Positions 61,853 through 64,000 of a stretch of DNA of 64,000 nt are shown here, piece after piece. The stretch covers positions 1 through 64,000 of the forward strand of contig DATCIJ010000028.1 in NCBI GenBank assembly GCA_036507855.1. The letters run 5' to 3'. The position numbers were made by a program, and so were the translations under genes. The DNA comes from JABWBJ01 sp036507855 (GTDB lineage Bacteria > Gemmatimonadota > Gemmatimonadetes > Gemmatimonadales > Gemmatimonadaceae). Under the pieces are notes generated by a model that made no database searches, was not told the origin of the DNA, and worked only from the letters and a program-made list of their open reading frames with translations. Each line of letters opens with the position of its first letter. Within the stretch, counting starts at the first letter, position 1.

Positions 61853-63417
61853 TGGCTGATACGCCACTCGTCAACCTGACCATCGAGGGACGTACGGTCT
61901 CCGTACCGGCCGGGACCTCGATCCTGGAAGCCGCCAAGACGGTCGGCGTGCTCATTCCGCACTACTGCTACCATCCCGGGCTGCCCGTGGCCGGCGTGTG
62001 CCGAATGTGCCTGGTGGACGTGGAAGAAGCGCCGAAGCTGGCGCCGGCCTGCGCCACCGCTGTGGCCGAGGGCCAGGTCGTGAACGTGCACGCCGAGAAA
62101 GCGCGCGATGCGCGCAAGGGCGTGCTGGAGATGCTGCTGATCAATCACCCGCTGGACTGTCCGATCTGCGACCAGTCCGGCGAGTGTGAGCTGCAGGACT
62201 ACACCTATCAGGAAGGGCGCGCCGACAGCCGCTACCGCGAGCCGAAGCGATTCAACCCGGTGGAGGATTTCGGCGGCGACGTCATGTACGTCCCCAATCG
62301 CTGCATCCTCTGCACGCGCTGCGTCCGGTTCATGGACGACGTTGCGCATGACGCGGTGTTGAACGTCAGCGAGCGCGGCGACCGGGCGACGATCGGCAAG
62401 TTCGAGGGAAAGGATCTCACCCACGCCTGGGCGGGGAACGTGATCGACCTGTGTCCGGTCGGCGCCCTCCTGTCCAAGGACTTCCTCAACAAGGCCAGGT
62501 CCTGGGAGCTGGATCGCACCGCGTCGGTCTGCAGTGGTTGCAGTCAGGGCTGCAACATGACGGTCGAGACCAGGGACAACGCCGTCGTCCGCCTCCGGCC
62601 AAGACCTAACGCCGAGGTGAACGAGTTCTTCCTGTGTGATCACGGCCGGCTGAACTATCGCTGGATGAATCGGGGCGATCGCCTGGAGGCGCCGTCGGTT
62701 CGGGGTGCCTCGGGTCCCCGCGCGACCGACTGGGACGTCGCGCTGGCCGTCGCCGCACAGGCGCTGAAGGGAAAGACAGTGTTCGTCCTGGCTTCGCCAA
62801 ACCTGTCCAACGAGGCGTTGTTCTTCCTCTCGCGCATCATGAAGGCGGCGGGCGGGCGCGGGGCGTTCCGAATCGAGCAGGGCCCCGAAGCGCCACTGGC
62901 GGGCGTGGATGATCTCGCGCTTCGCGCCGACCGCGCCGCCAATGGCCGTGGCGCCGAGCTGCTGGGTTTCGAGCGCAGCACGACGCCGCTCGCGGGCGTC
63001 TCGGCGGGCGACGCCGTCATCATCGCGGACCACGACCTCACCGCGGACGACGCCGCGCACCTGTCGCGGGCATCAACCATCGTGCTGGTCTCCACCTTCA
63101 TGCCGTCGGCGTTGACTCGCGCCGACGTCATCCTGCCAATCGGCAACCATGTCGAGGAGGAAGGGACGTTCACGAACCTCCGCGGGCGCGTCCAGCGCTT
63201 CCTGCAGGCACGGGCAGCGCCGGGGATGGCCCGGCCGAGCTGGTATGTGCTCGCCGACCTGTCCGCCGCGTTAGGCGACAGACTGAATGTCATGACGGGC
63301 GCCCAGGCGTTCGCGGCGCTGGCCGCATCGGAGCCCGCCTTCGCCGGTCCCAGCTACGACACGCTCGGGTTGCGTGGCGCCGCGGTGGCCGGTGCGACCG
63401 CGGGAGCCGCATCGTGA
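61852..63417 (+). CDS. nuoG: NADH-quinone oxidoreductase subunit G (short form)
   Basis: A 521-residue Fe-S subunit. 2Fe-2S Cys residues are in HYCYHPGLPVAGVCRMC, and 4Fe-4S sets in CPICDQSGEC and CILCTRCVRF. A molybdopterin-oxidoreductase-like domain follows but is shorter than in E. coli NuoG (about 900 residues). The start overlaps the nuoF stop by one base (TGATG). It overlaps nuoH by four bases (GTGA). Confidence 0.94.
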   Translation: MADTPLVNLTIEGRTVSVPAGTSILEAAKTVGVLIPHYCYHPGLPVAGVCRMCLVDVEEAPKLAPACATAVAEGQVVNVHAEKARDARKGVLEMLLINHPLDCPICDQSGECELQDYTYQEGRADSRYREPKRFNPVEDFGGDVMYVPNRCILCTRCVRFMDDVAHDAVLNVSERGDRATIGKFEGKDLTHAWAGNVIDLCPVGALLSKDFLNKARSWELDRTASVCSGCSQGCNMTVETRDNAVVRLRPRPNAEVNEFFLCDHGRLNYRWMNRGDRLEAPSVRGASGPRATDWDVALAVAAQALKGKTVFVLASPNLSNEALFFLSRIMKAAGGRGAFRIEQGPEAPLAGVDDLALRADRAANGRGAELLGFERSTTPLAGVSAGDAVIIADHDLTADDAAHLSRASTIVLVSTFMPSALTRADVILPIGNHVEEEGTFTNLRGRVQRFLQARAAPGMARPSWYVLADLSAALGDRLNVMTGAQAFAALAASEPAFAGPSYDTLGLRGAAVAGATAGAAS

Positions 63418-64000
63418 TTCCGGCCTTCCTGTCGATCACGCAGGTGCCGGATCCCCAGGGCGAGCCGGCCTTCGGCGTGTGGTTCATCGCCACGCTGATC
63501 AAGATGATCGGGCTGTTTTCCATCTGGATGGTGAGCGTCGCCTACATGACGCTGGCCGAGCGACGCGTGTCGGCCTGGATCCAGGACCGGCGTGGTCCCA
63601 ACCGCGTCGGTCCGCATGGACTACTGCAACCCATCGCCGACGGCGTGAAGAACTTCATGAAGGAGGAGACGCTTCCACCGTACGCGAACAAGGCGCTCTT
63701 CTTTCTGGCGCCGATGCTCTCCTTCGCGCCGGCCATGATGGCGTGGGCGGTCATTCCATTCGGCGCTTCGTGGGCGTCGAAGTGGGGACGCATCGACATG
63801 GTGTTCGCCGACCTGCCCATCGGCTTCCTCTTCGTCCTCGCCATCACCTCGCTCGGCGTCTACGGCATCGTGCTGGCCGGCTGGGCGTCGAACAACAAGT
63901 ACGCGCTGCTCGGCGGGCTCCGCTCGAGCGCGCAAATGATCTCCTACGAGATCTCGATGGGACTGTCACTCATTCCGGTTCTGCTGCTGACCGGTAACGT
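63414..64000 (+). CDS. nuoH: NADH-quinone oxidoreductase subunit H (5' part)
   Basis: The first 195 codons of NuoH, from GTG 63414, open to the window edge. Motifs: MTLAERRVSAWIQDRRGPNR and LLQPIADGVKNFMKEE. It links the hydrophilic and membrane arms of complex I at the quinone site. The remainder, and the nuoIJKLMN genes expected next, lie outside the window. Confidence 0.95.
   Translation, partial: MIPAFLSITQVPDPQGEPAFGVWFIATLIKMIGLFSIWMVSVAYMTLAERRVSAWIQDRRGPNRVGPHGLLQPIADGVKNFMKEETLPPYANKALFFLAPMLSFAPAMMAWAVIPFGASWASKWGRIDMVFADLPIGFLFVLAITSLGVYGIVLAGWASNNKYALLGGLRSSAQMISYEISMGLSLIPVLLLTGN

Noticed and set aside
61852..63417. nuoG as a truncated pseudogene
   Set aside because: All Fe-S motifs are intact and it is coupled to nuoF and nuoH; short NuoG forms are known.
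48471..64000. carB next to carA
   Set aside because: No large carbamoyl-phosphate synthase gene is present downstream; hup follows carA.

Overview
This 64 kb window is a high-GC, gene-dense stretch of a bacterial chromosome. The best guess is a Gemmatimonadota (Gemmatimonas-like) bacterium or a close relative. The reasons are a SusC/SusD pair in a GC-rich genome, many secreted M28 and amidohydrolase lipoproteins, a three-gene SdhCAB with a single large SdhC, and housekeeping genes with GTG/TTG starts. This assignment is inference from gene content. About 57 protein genes, one tRNA-Leu and no rRNA, CRISPR array or intact transposon were found.

Layout. 1-8.4 kb: two divergent c-type cytochrome lipoproteins (the left one runs off the window edge), a SusC/SusD outer-membrane uptake pair, an ECF sigma-factor remnant and a secreted HpcH/HpaI-type aldolase. 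8.4-15.9 kb: bifunctional chorismate mutase-prephenate dehydrogenase, an M28 peptidase, a MATE exporter, a DUF1684 lipoprotein and a DUF3300 repeat protein. 16-24.4 kb: RecQ, acyl-CoA dehydrogenase with an ICMT-like methyltransferase, RNase G, rplU-rpmA, a small coiled-coil protein and a secreted beta-propeller. 24.5-31.6 kb: two secreted amidohydrolases, GDPD, an ECF sigma/anti-sigma/Spy-like module, tRNA-Leu(CAA) and leucyl aminopeptidase. 31.6-43.7 kb: a plug-containing outer-membrane protein, then yicC-gmk-rpoZ-coaBC-udg-dnaB-radA-ispD-tsaC-LMW-PTP-aroE-comF. 43.7-48.9 kb: gap-pgk-tpiA-secG-carA-hup. 49-55.1 kb: moaD-moaE-moaA, mdh and sdhCAB. 55.2-64 kb: an outer-membrane barrel, dcd and nuoABCDEFGH (nuoH cut by the edge). 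Glycolysis, the TCA cycle (mdh, sdh) and complex I are therefore close together, and the moa genes make the cofactor used by molybdoenzymes.

The most unusual feature is a family of period-7 (heptanucleotide) repeats, often arranged as long inverted repeats. They sit between genes, around intrinsic terminators, over stop and start codons, and twice inside coding sequence. Where base composition is skewed, purine-rich heptads follow the upstream stop codon and pyrimidine-rich heptads precede the downstream start, in every case seen. A second, unrelated palindromic element with GTGCCGTTCCA termini is present in two copies. Candidate housekeeping promoters share a -10 of the form TAnnTT with a 17-bp spacer from a TTG-type -35.
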